64,000 bases of DNA from Pyrinomonadaceae bacterium MAG19_C2-C3 (GTDB taxonomy: Bacteria; Acidobacteriota; Blastocatellia; Pyrinomonadales; Pyrinomonadaceae), in assembly GCA_024330265.1 (NCBI GenBank), contig JANDLT010000017.1:1-64000 (forward strand), read 5' to 3'. Under the pieces are notes generated by a model. The model had not been told where the DNA came from. It searched no databases and saw only the letters and a list, made by a program, of their open reading frames with translations. Below are positions 43,814-51,451 of the stretch, in pieces. How positions within the stretch are numbered: position 1 is the stretch's first letter; every line of letters starts with the position of its first letter. The position numbers were made by a program, and so were the translations under genes.

Positions 43814-44192
43814 CAGCCGTCTTCAGACGGCTTCCCGCGAAGCGGCATAGAGACCAGCCGTTTGACGGCTGGGTAGAACGCGGTTCACGATTCTCCAGCC
43901 CGTTTTAACGGGCTTACTCCGTCGGGCTTGAGCCGTCTTCCGTTCGTTCCAATCGTTCATAAATTTGTCCGCACGCATGATGCTCTTTCTGATTTCTCAC
44001 GTATTGCTTTACCCACTCTAAATCTTTTGTTCCGAAACTCACTACACCGTAGCGCGACATCCGGTTGTGCTTTCGGCTATAGCCGGTCAGGGGAAGGACG
44101 TTAAAACGCCCTTCTTTGTTTTCCAACCATCAACCCAGCCGTCAAACGGCTGGTCTATGCGCCCTCGCGGGGAAGCCGTCTGAAGACGGCTG
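43814..44192. mobile_element. BIME-like element with RAYT-type transposase remnant
   Basis: Two ~60-bp inverted arms (43814-43873 and 44134-44192) each hold two palindromes, AGCCGTCTTCAGACGGCT and CAGCCGTTTGACGGCTG. A third palindrome (AGCCCGTTTTAACGGGCT) lies near 43899-43916. Between the arms, on the minus strand, is an open frame whose end resembles the C-terminus of REP-associated tyrosine transposases. The whole looks like a deletion derivative of a RAYT-REP unit. Confidence 0.8.
43914..44126 (-). pseudogene. C-terminal remnant of a REP-associated tyrosine transposase
   Basis: 70 residues. The segment VVSFGTKDLEWVKQYVRNQKEHH matches, from memory, the C-terminal helix of Y1 REP transposases (the catalytic Tyr of this family lies in that helix; here Y is in KQYVRNQ). 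The HUH motif and the rest of the domain are absent. The first ~30 residues do not match. Probably not expressed as a functional protein. Confidence 0.75.
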
Positions 44193-44510
44193 AGTAGTTA
44201 CTAAAAATTTGAGAATCAACTTTCCGACGATGACGGCGGATTGTAGTGACACGAACGAACATCAGTCAACAACATCGCCGGAAATACTCCCGACCGCTTT
44301 GTAATTGCGACCGCCCGTGAACACCGCATAAAATTATTACCCGTCTGCATAATTCATTGACAAAGATTACATCTACTGTTACCGTCCCGTCGCCCCTCAA
44401 GCAACCTGACCAACTGAGCATTTCTCTCACCGACTTTGCTCACCACTAATTTCGTCCGTTACTTCGCGCGATGATGAGATTGCCACATAACTCCCCTCCC
44501 CGCATTTTTT
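44193..44510. other. Gene-free stretch
   Basis: About 320 bases with no convincing gene or structure, between the BIME element and a possible short ORF. Lower G+C than the neighbours. Confidence 0.4.
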
Positions 44511-44630
44511 GTGCCGTTGAGCGAATTGCTCGCGGAGTACGAACGTGCGTTGACGGGGAGTGCTTCACTTCATCGCACTAAAACAATTTTAGCCCCGATG
44601 CTTTCTGTTCAGGACGGCATCGGGGCTTTT
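44511..44630 (+). other. Short transcript with terminator, possible peptide
   Basis: GTG 44511 opens a frame that starts MPLSELLAEYERALTGSASL, plausible as protein, but it runs straight through a terminator-like hairpin at 44591-44627 (10-bp perfect stem AGCCCCGATG/CATCGGGGCT, then TTTT). A short leader, small RNA or remnant gene is possible. The frame to 44750 as a whole is doubtful because it also overlaps the next gene's start. Confidence 0.35.
44591..44630 (+). terminator. Intrinsic terminator
   Basis: 10-bp perfect G+C-rich stem (AGCCCCGATG and complement), 17-base loop, then TTTT. Good Rho-independent form, but the transcript it ends is unclear. Confidence 0.75.
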
Positions 44631-44746
44631 ACTCGATACAACCTTCGCCGCATTTCTGCGCGCGAGATGCACCGTGTAGCGACAGGCATCTTAGCGCAAA
44701 GTGCGGCGACTGTTCAAAACATTCAACCAATTTGGGGAGATACACA

Positions 44747-45586
44747 ATGAACAAATACGCTAAGTTAATCGCCGCCGCACTCGTTCTCTGCGCTGGCGGA
44801 GGAGTAGTAATGTGGATGAGTGCCCGATCATCTGTCAAAGGAGCGGCAGCAGTGATGCCCAACGACAACACATATGTCCATCCGTTCGATAAAATCAACA
44901 AAAAGGCTAAGGCGGCAAAGAACAACAAAGAGGAATCGGTTAAAGAGATGACCGATGAAATAATCGACACGCTCACGCTGCCGAGGGTGCCTTTCTTCAT
45001 TAAGGATAAGATGAAGGATCGTTTGGCGCGTGCCGAGAAGAATTACCGCACGGGTAAAAAGGGCGGCATCAGCGAAGACGGTGTGGTCAAGATGGTCAAC
45101 GAACTTGCCGGAAAATTCAATGTGCCGGAGTACGTCAAAACCAATCATTTCCAAGTACGTACTGCCCGGGTCAGCTTGCTGGCTAGTTTACCGGACTTAA
45201 CCACCACCAAGACGGACAAGCTGAAGAAGGGCGACAAAAAGATTCTCGGTCTCATGTCGCCTGCCGAAGCAATAGCTGTGTCGATGTACCTGTTGCAACA
45301 GAAGATGGTGAACGAGGCATGGCAGGTAACGCCGGAAGAATTCGTCGCCAACTTGCACCAAAAGCAGTTGGAAAGGTGGCAAGCCCAACGCAATCAAAAG
45401 AGCAGTGCCGAGCAGACGGGCAGTTTTACGGCTAACCCAAAGGGCGAGTTCAAGCTGCGCGGCGAGTTGAGACCGAAGAGAGACGCAGTGCTACAAGCGA
45501 TTGACAGCGGGGCGGCTAACATGAACCCGGCAGAGTTGTCGGGGTTGGCAGACGCGGCACTAGACATTCTCGGCGTGGAACGCTAG
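44747..45586 (+). CDS. Secreted/anchored protein of unknown function
   Basis: 279 residues from ATG 44747, with GGGGAGA 7-8 bases upstream. N-terminal hydrophobic segment (KYAKLIAAALVLCAGGGVVMWM), then a Lys-rich, largely helical protein with no recognised motif (for example KKAKAAKNNKEESVKEMTDE, MSPAEAIAVSMYLLQQKMV, and a C-terminal MNPAELSGLADAALDILGVE). Probably periplasmic. It is followed 18 bases later by a lipoprotein gene with a strong ribosome-binding site, suggesting an operon. Confidence 0.8.
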   Translation: MNKYAKLIAAALVLCAGGGVVMWMSARSSVKGAAAVMPNDNTYVHPFDKINKKAKAAKNNKEESVKEMTDEIIDTLTLPRVPFFIKDKMKDRLARAEKNYRTGKKGGISEDGVVKMVNELAGKFNVPEYVKTNHFQVRTARVSLLASLPDLTTTKTDKLKKGDKKILGLMSPAEAIAVSMYLLQQKMVNEAWQVTPEEFVANLHQKQLERWQAQRNQKSSAEQTGSFTANPKGEFKLRGELRPKRDAVLQAIDSGAANMNPAELSGLADAALDILGVER

Positions 45587-45604
45587 TCGGTAAGGAGGAA
45601 CAAT

Positions 45605-46366
45605 ATGATGAAAAAAACTTTAAGACTTGCGTCGGCACTTCTAGTCGTGATCGGTTGTTTCGGTTGCGACAATCCACCTAACCCCGGTTTCAGGATTTCG
45701 ACTTACATTGAGGTAATTAACCCGATCACCGGTTTCCCAGAGGACGTTCCTCATCGGAACGTTGGCGTTCGCGGAGACCTTCTCGAGCGTAGTCCAGATG
45801 CTACGGGCATCTACGACGATTTCAGCGGAAACACTGGTGCTAACGCTTACTTCGATGCCGAGGACAGAGTAGCTCCGGGAGATTGGATTGTAATAGAGAC
45901 GAGCGGTCCGTGCTCTGGAAAATCCAAGCAGATTATCATTGATCCGGGGGAGGACAGGGGTATCACCTGCGACACAATATCGGATTTCTTCTTTTTTACG
46001 GTCACTCCGTCTTTTATTGACGCGGACTATCCGCCAGCGAATGTAACCATTCATGGCACGGGTATGAGCGTGGTAGGCGGTATGCCGTCGGTTGAGTATT
46101 GGAACTCAGCCGGGCAGTTTGTCGCTTCGGCACAAGCGACGGAGGTTGCGCCGGACGGGACTTGGCTGCGCGGTTCGACTCCTGACCTTTCCCAAGTCCA
46201 TTCGGGCAGGTATTTGTTGCGAGTTAAGAACGCCACAGGCGAATATGTCGGAAGTGCTATTGTGGATGTCTTCAAGTTTCAAGAACCGCCACCGCCACCA
46301 AACCCTGACCCGTGCAGTTGCCCGCCTGACCGACCATGTATGCCGTGCTATGAAAACCAATATTGA
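45605..46366 (+). CDS. Lipoprotein with IPT-like domain, unknown function
   Basis: 253 residues. AAGGAGGA precedes ATG 45605/45608. Signal peptide with lipobox IGCFGC. Residues about 138-225 (VTPSFIDADYPPANVTIHG ... HSGRYLLRVKNATGEYVGSAI) resemble an IPT/TIG immunoglobulin-like fold. The C-terminus is Pro/Cys-rich (PPPPPNPDPCSCPPDRPCMPC). Its last ~60 residues have a diverged copy at 47124-47327. Probably surface-exposed. Confidence 0.8.
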   Translation: MMKKTLRLASALLVVIGCFGCDNPPNPGFRISTYIEVINPITGFPEDVPHRNVGVRGDLLERSPDATGIYDDFSGNTGANAYFDAEDRVAPGDWIVIETSGPCSGKSKQIIIDPGEDRGITCDTISDFFFFTVTPSFIDADYPPANVTIHGTGMSVVGGMPSVEYWNSAGQFVASAQATEVAPDGTWLRGSTPDLSQVHSGRYLLRVKNATGEYVGSAIVDVFKFQEPPPPPNPDPCSCPPDRPCMPCYENQY

Positions 46367-46417
46367 CGTTTAAGCGTCAATGTATGCGGTAGATACTGAA
46401 AAAGCCGTGCCATAGAG

Positions 46418-46469
46418 GTAAGTAAGGAGAGAGTAAGTTTTAGTCGAGACTTACTCTCTCCTTACTTAC
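46418..46469. repeat. Perfect 20-bp inverted repeat
   Basis: GTAAGTAAGGAGAGAGTAAG and its exact complement, separated by 12 bases. Composed of short purine-rich words like the heptamer arrays elsewhere. No T-run follows, so it is not a classical terminator. Confidence 0.85.
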
Positions 46470-46501
46470 AATGCCGACGCTTTATTGCCGGAGGAGTTAA
46501 A

Positions 46502-47017
46502 ATGATGAACAAAATTCTTATATTTGTCGCTTTGCTAATGATGCCAATATCTTTTGCACAAGGGCAAGACGACGATAACCGTGATAGCAAAGCCAAGCAG
46601 GAAATCATCAAAGTGTACCGCGAGTACACTGCTGCGCGAGAGAAAAGAGATGCCGCCGTAATGAACCGTATCCTTGCAGATGATTACGGGGAGGCTGATG
46701 TGGTTTTCGGTGTTGTGGATGGAGGCTCTAACCTGAAAGCGCAAACCCTCGCGTTGTACAAAGCCAGCCCGCACCGCGCTGATTCAGTTGATCATAGAAC
46801 GATTGAGATTCACAGCACGGTTGTTACTATTCACGGAGACACAGCGGTTTTGACAAGCCGGGAAACGAGCAAAGGCATAGACCCTCGCGGTCATGCCTAC
46901 AATGACCCGATATTGGTGACACATGTGTTCGTTAAACGGGACGGACGCTGGCAGATAATCGCTACGCACGGCGGGCAGATTAAAGAGATAGCCGCCCAAG
47001 CCGGCAATCAAAAATAA
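46502..47017 (+). CDS. Secreted SnoaL/DUF4440-like (NTF2 fold) protein
   Basis: 171 residues from ATG 46502 with GGAGGAG upstream. Signal peptide MMNKILIFVALLMMPISFAQG. The pattern IIKVYREYTAAREKRDAAVMNRILADDYGEAD, then VHGDTAVLTSRETSKG and THVFVKRDGRWQIIATHGG, is that of NTF2-fold SnoaL/DUF4440 proteins. Small-molecule binding or a catalytic role is unknown. Confidence 0.85.
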   Translation: MMNKILIFVALLMMPISFAQGQDDDNRDSKAKQEIIKVYREYTAAREKRDAAVMNRILADDYGEADVVFGVVDGGSNLKAQTLALYKASPHRADSVDHRTIEIHSTVVTIHGDTAVLTSRETSKGIDPRGHAYNDPILVTHVFVKRDGRWQIIATHGGQIKEIAAQAGNQK

Positions 47018-47123
47018 TAATCCCGCGCGTCCGGCTCGTTACTTATCGCAGGCGCGGCGACGGACAAAGTATTGAACGTGCAAGTCGCCCGCGCCGTCCG
47101 CGCACGTCCTACGCTCGTCAGCT

Positions 47124-47327
47124 TTGTCGAATACGTATAGTGGCTTTTACACCGTAGTCGTTATGAACCGGACGGCAGACGGCAACGGCGAGATTTTAGG
47201 CGCGGCGAACGTCACACTCTTCGGCAACGACCCGCCACCACCCGACCCGCCGACGGATCCCGGTGGATGTAATCCCCAACCGGAGTATGAGGACGGTCCA
47301 CAGCTAATACAAGAACCTTGCTATTGA
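47124..47327 (+). pseudogene. Remnant of a paralogue of the IPT-like lipoprotein
   Basis: 67 codons (no good start; TTG at 47124) read YSGFYTVVVMNRTADGNG...AANVTLFGNDPPPPDPPTDPG...PCY, parallel to HSGRYLLRVKNATGEY...AIVDVFKFQEPPPPPNPDP...Y at the end of the gene at 45605. The upstream 100 bases have no matching frame, so this is the 3' end of a lost duplicate. Confidence 0.75.
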
Positions 47328-47378
47328 TGCTCTTTGCATTGGTTTGACTGCCAATTTAGGATCATCGGTAACAAAATC

Positions 47379-47420
47379 GCACGCCTCTGGACTAGCACTT
47401 ATCGCGGTTCAGAGGCGTGC
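47379..47420. terminator. Hairpin in the gap before the PagL-like gene
   Basis: 11-bp perfect stem GCACGCCTCTG/CAGAGGCGTGC with a 20-base loop, 50 bases after the remnant; no strong U-run. The rest of 47328-47563 shows no gene. Confidence 0.5.
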
Positions 47421-47563
47421 CATAATCAAGCCAAAAATGAAAACTTTTTTCATCCCCCCTCTTTAATTACGGTGCATAAGTGAACTTTTGCAAGCGTAAC
47501 GTGGCGCGCTGAAATCAGAGACCATCATTTTTTGCTAATAGCACATGGGAAAATTGACTAAAG

Positions 47564-48250
47564 ATGAGATTGCTTTTTACGGTATTTCTGCTTGTCATCG
47601 GCGCGTTGCCGGTTTTTGCACAAGTCGCCGCTAGTTCCGCTCAAAGCCAAATAGGGTCAGCGTCTCCGTACACGCTTGAGCGAGGCATGAACGAGTTTGG
47701 GGTGTGGGGCGGCGTGTCGTTTGATTCACCTGCCGGGTCTTTTCTCGGCACAATTCCAGACCGTAAATTTGTTATCGGGGGATTGCGCTATGGGCGCATC
47801 CTTGCCGTCGGGCGCGGGCTTGCGCTTGAGTACACGGTTGATGTTATTCCGGTGGCAATCGTGACCGACAATCCTAAAGTTGTTGATACTCCCTTCACCT
47901 TACCGGACGGTAGTGTGGTTCTCGGAACAGAGATAAGGCGCGAACCCGTTTATGGATTCGGCGCATCGCCAATCGGCTTTCAAGTTCATTTCGGGAAAAA
48001 GAATCGGGTCAAACCATTTGCAAGTGGCAGCGCGGGTTTTCTTTATTTCAGCAGACAGACTCCCGTACCCGACTCTCAAAAGTTCAATTACTCCTTCGAC
48101 TTTGGTGGCGGCGTTGAGTTCTTCACACGTTCGCGGCGCGCGTTTGTAGTCGGGTACAAGCTTCATCATCTCTCGAATGCCAATCAAGGCAGATTCAATC
48201 CCGGTCTGGATGCCAACATATTCTATGGCGGCTTTTCAATTTTCAAGTAG
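47564..48250 (+). CDS. PagL-like lipid A 3-O-deacylase
   Basis: 228 residues. Signal peptide ends PVFAQ. Beta-barrel strands throughout, and near the C-terminus GYKLHHLSNANQGRFNPGLDAN carries the HxSN catalytic motif of PagL (His and Ser two apart). PagL removes the 3-position acyl chain of lipid A in the outer membrane. The protein ends in IFK. It stands alone, after a hairpin and before the VWA gene. Confidence 0.85.
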   Translation: MRLLFTVFLLVIGALPVFAQVAASSAQSQIGSASPYTLERGMNEFGVWGGVSFDSPAGSFLGTIPDRKFVIGGLRYGRILAVGRGLALEYTVDVIPVAIVTDNPKVVDTPFTLPDGSVVLGTEIRREPVYGFGASPIGFQVHFGKKNRVKPFASGSAGFLYFSRQTPVPDSQKFNYSFDFGGGVEFFTRSRRAFVVGYKLHHLSNANQGRFNPGLDANIFYGGFSIFK

Positions 48251-48401
48251 ATACGAGCAGTGAGCAAAACGAAGGCGACACGGCGCGATTGTCGCTCATC
48301 AATTCGCCATCATTTATGGGGTTATGGGCATGATTGATGTGAGCGGCTACTGGCATCAAACTATTCAAATTTCGGTCAATCAGGCGAAAGGCAAATCCGT
48401 T

Positions 48402-49571
48402 ATGCGAGTTGCGTTTATTTTCATGGCATCGTTCGGCGTTCTCAACTTTTTCAACGTCGAATGTCGGGCGCAGCAAACACCACCGCCGGATGTTCCCGTC
48501 GTCAATGAATCGCTGGCGAACGATAAACAGGACGCGGTGCAAGTCGTGACGGAGGAGGTGCAAATCGGCTTCGCGGCGATGGATGATAAAGAGCGTTTTG
48601 TGATTGGTGTTGAAAAGGAAGATGTCGGGATAACCGAAGACGGCGTGCCGCAAACAATCACGAGCATACGGCGCGTGCCTGCCGATGTGATGTTGTTGCT
48701 TGACGTGGGAGCGGGCGTTTTGCCGATGGCGAAAGACATCAGAGTTGTGCGCCGTCTCGCGCAAGAGGTGATGGCAAGTTTGCCGGAAGGCGAGCGGGTG
48801 AGCGTCGTGCAGTTCGCCGAACGCCCCGAAGTTTTGCGCGATTGGACGACGGATAAGGCGGAAGTCGAACAGGTGCTTGAGACGAAACTTTTGTCCGGCA
48901 GACAGGCGCGCTTCTCCGATGCCGTGCTGTTTGCCGTCAGGGGTTTTGAGACTCAACCGACAATCAATCGTCATCTCGTGATTATCTCCGACGGCGTAGA
49001 GTCCGCCGCTTCCGCCGCGCGTCGCGCCGAAGCGTGGAGGGCGTGCGCGCGGGCGAACGTCACGATTCATTTCTTGAGTCTCACGAAGTTCGCGGTCGAA
49101 GCCGTCAAAGGCAAAACGAAACTCATGCGCCCGCGTGAACTTCGAGCGGACGTGATGGGGACGGAAGAACGCGAGCGCGTGCGGCAAACATTTCCGCCCT
49201 ACGGGGGAGGGCGTCCACCGATTATGTATCAGATGAAAACGCAACCCGGCGGCGTGACCGTCAATCTCGATTTCAAGCAACGCCGATTGTTGAAAGACTA
49301 TGAAGCCGCCACGCGCCAGAGCGAAACGGAACTCGCAAAGCAGATAACGGAAGACGCGGGCGGCGCACTTCACACGCCGCAGACGGCGGACGAAATGCTT
49401 GACGCGAGCGGAAAAATCGCCCGCGAAATCGGGGCGCAATACATCATTACTTACCGCCCGAAACGTCCATTCGCAGAATCGCCCGCAGGAGAAGCGCGCC
49501 GCATCTTTGTCGCCTCGCGGCGCGTGGGCTTGCACTTGAGCGCGCGGCGTAAGTACGTTGGATTACGATGA
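48402..49571 (+). CDS. VWFA-related secreted protein
   Basis: 389 residues from ATG 48402 (MRVAFIFMASFGVLNFF signal). The frame opens at 48324. VWA-like core: DVMLLLDVGAGVLPMAKDI, VSVVQFAERPEVLRDWT, RHLVIISDGVES. The MIDAS motif DxSxS reads DVGAG, so metal binding at that site is probably lost. The C-terminal YIITYRPKRP...RRIFVASRRVGLHLSARRKYV is typical of the acidobacterial VWFA-related family (TIGR03436-like). Function unknown, possibly adhesion. Confidence 0.85.
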   Translation: MRVAFIFMASFGVLNFFNVECRAQQTPPPDVPVVNESLANDKQDAVQVVTEEVQIGFAAMDDKERFVIGVEKEDVGITEDGVPQTITSIRRVPADVMLLLDVGAGVLPMAKDIRVVRRLAQEVMASLPEGERVSVVQFAERPEVLRDWTTDKAEVEQVLETKLLSGRQARFSDAVLFAVRGFETQPTINRHLVIISDGVESAASAARRAEAWRACARANVTIHFLSLTKFAVEAVKGKTKLMRPRELRADVMGTEERERVRQTFPPYGGGRPPIMYQMKTQPGGVTVNLDFKQRRLLKDYEAATRQSETELAKQITEDAGGALHTPQTADEMLDASGKIAREIGAQYIITYRPKRPFAESPAGEARRIFVASRRVGLHLSARRKYVGLR

Positions 49572-49580
49572 GAGCGCATT

Positions 49581-49737
49581 TACAAGCCGTCTCAAAATAG
49601 CTTTTGATTAAAAACTCTGCGTAACTCTGCGTCAGCCCTCGGCGGTACTCTGCGTCCAAAGATTTTTTAACGCAGAGAGACGCAAAGTTGAAGACGCAGA
49701 GTACCGCCGAGAATGCCCATTTTTGAGATGGCTTGTA
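49581..49737. mobile_element. 157-bp inverted-repeat element with CTCTGCG core
   Basis: 17-bp terminal inverted repeats TACAAGCC(G/A)TCTCAAAA with one mismatch. The interior holds the dispersed CTCTGCG/CGCAGAG repeat (49613-49702). No ORF. It ends 13 bases before the aldehyde dehydrogenase ATG and its right end contributes to the AGGAG ribosome-binding site. Confidence 0.8.
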
Positions 49738-49750
49738 GGAGAAGCGAACG

Positions 49751-51175
49751 ATGGACGCGAAACCTTTTCTCATCGGCGGCGAATGGCGAACGGCATGGGC
49801 GACGTTGGACGTTCGCACGGCTTGGAACGATGCGATGTTGGCGCGTGTGTGCATCGCGTCGCCCGACAATGTGAGGGAATCAATCGAACACGCAATGAGA
49901 GCGGCGCGTGAGATGCGCGCACTCGCGCGTTATGAAATCGCCGACGCGCTGGGGAAAATCGTCGCCGGATTGAAAGCGCGTCACGCGGAACTCGCACGCA
50001 CCATCGCGCAAGAAGCCGGAAAGCCTATCGCCCTCGCCCGCGCCGAAACGGAGCGCGCGATTGCGACTTTTACTTTTGCGAGTGAAGAAGCGCGGAAGTT
50101 CACGGGCGAACAGATTGCGATGGACGCTCAAGCATCAGGGGCGCATCGCACGGGTTGGACGAAGCGCATCCCGCGCGGCGTTATCTTCGGCATCACGCCG
50201 TTTAACTTTCCATTAAATCTCGTCGCGCATAAAGTCGCGCCCGCGCTGGCTTCCGGTAATTCAATCATCATCAAGCCGAGTCCGCGCACGCCGCTTTCGT
50301 CTTTGTTGCTCGGCAAGATTTTTCTTGAATCAGGTTTGCCAAAAGGCTCATTGCAAATCGTGCCGATGGAGATTGCAACGATTGATAGCGTGTTAAAAGA
50401 TGAGCGCGTGGCGATGGTTTCTTTCACGGGAAGCGCGGCGGTTGGTTGGGACTTGCGCGCACGAAGCGGGCGAAAAGCCGTCACACTCGAACTCGGCGGC
50501 AATGCGCCTATCATCATTGACGAAACGGCGGATGCCGAATACGCGCTTGAACGCACTGCCGCCGCCGCGTTCGGTTACGCCGGACAGACGTGTATTTCAG
50601 CGCAAAGGCTGTTCGTGCATGAATCCATTTACGAAGATTTCAAAGGCAAACTCGTCAATTATGCACAAGGGATGAAGGCGGGCGACCCGCTTGATGAAAC
50701 GACGACATTGCCCGCGATGATTGACGAAGCGGCGGCGCGGCGTGTCGAAGCTTGGATTGAAGAAGCGACGCGCGACGGGGCGCGTGTGTTGTGCGGCGGC
50801 GAACGACGCGGGGCGGTGATGGATGCGACGCTGCTTGAAAATGTTCACCGCGAAATGCGCGTCGTCGCGGAAGAAGTCTTTTCACCCGTCGCCACCATCA
50901 CGAGTTTTCACAATTTCGACGAAGCCATCGCGCACGCCAACGATGAGCGTTACGGCTTGCAAGCCGGAGTCTTTACAGGGGATTTGCGGCGTGCTTTTCA
51001 GGCGGCTGATGAACTCGAATTCGGCGGCGTCATCATCAACGACGCCCCGACGTTTCGCGTTGATAACATGCCCTACGGTGGAGTAAAACAATCCGGCTTC
51101 GGGCGCGAAGGCGTGCGCTATGCAATGGAAGAGATGACCGAAACGCGCGTCGTTGTCGTTGATCCGATGCGGTAA
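49751..51175 (+). CDS. NAD(P)-dependent aldehyde dehydrogenase
   Basis: 474 residues. Substrate and cofactor motifs intact: GITPFNFPLNLVAHKVAPAL, VSFTGSAAVG, LELGGNAPII (catalytic Glu) and FGYAGQTCISAQR (catalytic Cys); the C-terminal MPYGGVKQSGFGREG is typical. It resembles lactaldehyde or non-phosphorylating glyceraldehyde-3-phosphate dehydrogenases, but the substrate is not certain. AGGAG lies 9 bases before ATG 49751. Confidence 0.92.
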   Translation: MDAKPFLIGGEWRTAWATLDVRTAWNDAMLARVCIASPDNVRESIEHAMRAAREMRALARYEIADALGKIVAGLKARHAELARTIAQEAGKPIALARAETERAIATFTFASEEARKFTGEQIAMDAQASGAHRTGWTKRIPRGVIFGITPFNFPLNLVAHKVAPALASGNSIIIKPSPRTPLSSLLLGKIFLESGLPKGSLQIVPMEIATIDSVLKDERVAMVSFTGSAAVGWDLRARSGRKAVTLELGGNAPIIIDETADAEYALERTAAAAFGYAGQTCISAQRLFVHESIYEDFKGKLVNYAQGMKAGDPLDETTTLPAMIDEAAARRVEAWIEEATRDGARVLCGGERRGAVMDATLLENVHREMRVVAEEVFSPVATITSFHNFDEAIAHANDERYGLQAGVFTGDLRRAFQAADELEFGGVIINDAPTFRVDNMPYGGVKQSGFGREGVRYAMEEMTETRVVVVDPMR

Positions 51176-51245
51176 AATAATGGACAACATTACTCCCGAT
51201 GTTCAAAGCTTCATATAAACCACTTACCTTACGCGACAGACGAAG

Positions 51246-51416
51246 TTTCGCGGCTCTGCCGCCTGATGTGCGGTGAGGCTGCCGCCTCACCGTCAAGCGT
51301 ATGAATGTCTTCGAGGCTATGCCTCGAACGCGGGCGGCGCAGCCGCCATAAGTTTCTGGGGCGAGACGGAAAGGCGAAGCCTTTCCGCACATCGGGCGGC
51401 AAAGCCGCTCTACTGC
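51246..51416. repeat. Array of short GC-rich hairpins
   Basis: At least six hairpins with a common plan, stem ending GGC, 3-4-base loop, then GCC (for example GGTGAGGC..GCCTCACC, TCGAGGC..GCCTCGA, GGAAAGGC..GCCTTTCC). The two ends, GCGGCTCTGCCGCCTGATGT and the inverted ACATCGGGCGGCAAAGCCGC, match the ends of the element at 14877. It lies between the aldehyde dehydrogenase and the acylase. Confidence 0.8.
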
Positions 51417-51451
51417 GTAAGTTTGGTAAATCAAACATACACATCAAAACC

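Noticed and set aside
44631-44750. Second half of the 79-residue frame starting at 44511
   Set aside because: It lies after a terminator-like hairpin and overlaps the next gene's ribosome-binding site and start.
46418-46469. Intrinsic terminator
   Set aside because: The 20-bp stem is perfect but not followed by a T-run and contains the same short words as the arrays; kept as repeat only.
48243-49535. 430-residue minus-strand frame across the VWA gene
   Set aside because: His/Arg-rich shadow; the plus-strand VWA protein has signal peptide and family motifs.
51305-51451. N-terminal extension of the penicillin-acylase gene
   Set aside because: It translates the hairpin array; the signal peptide starts at ATG 51452.
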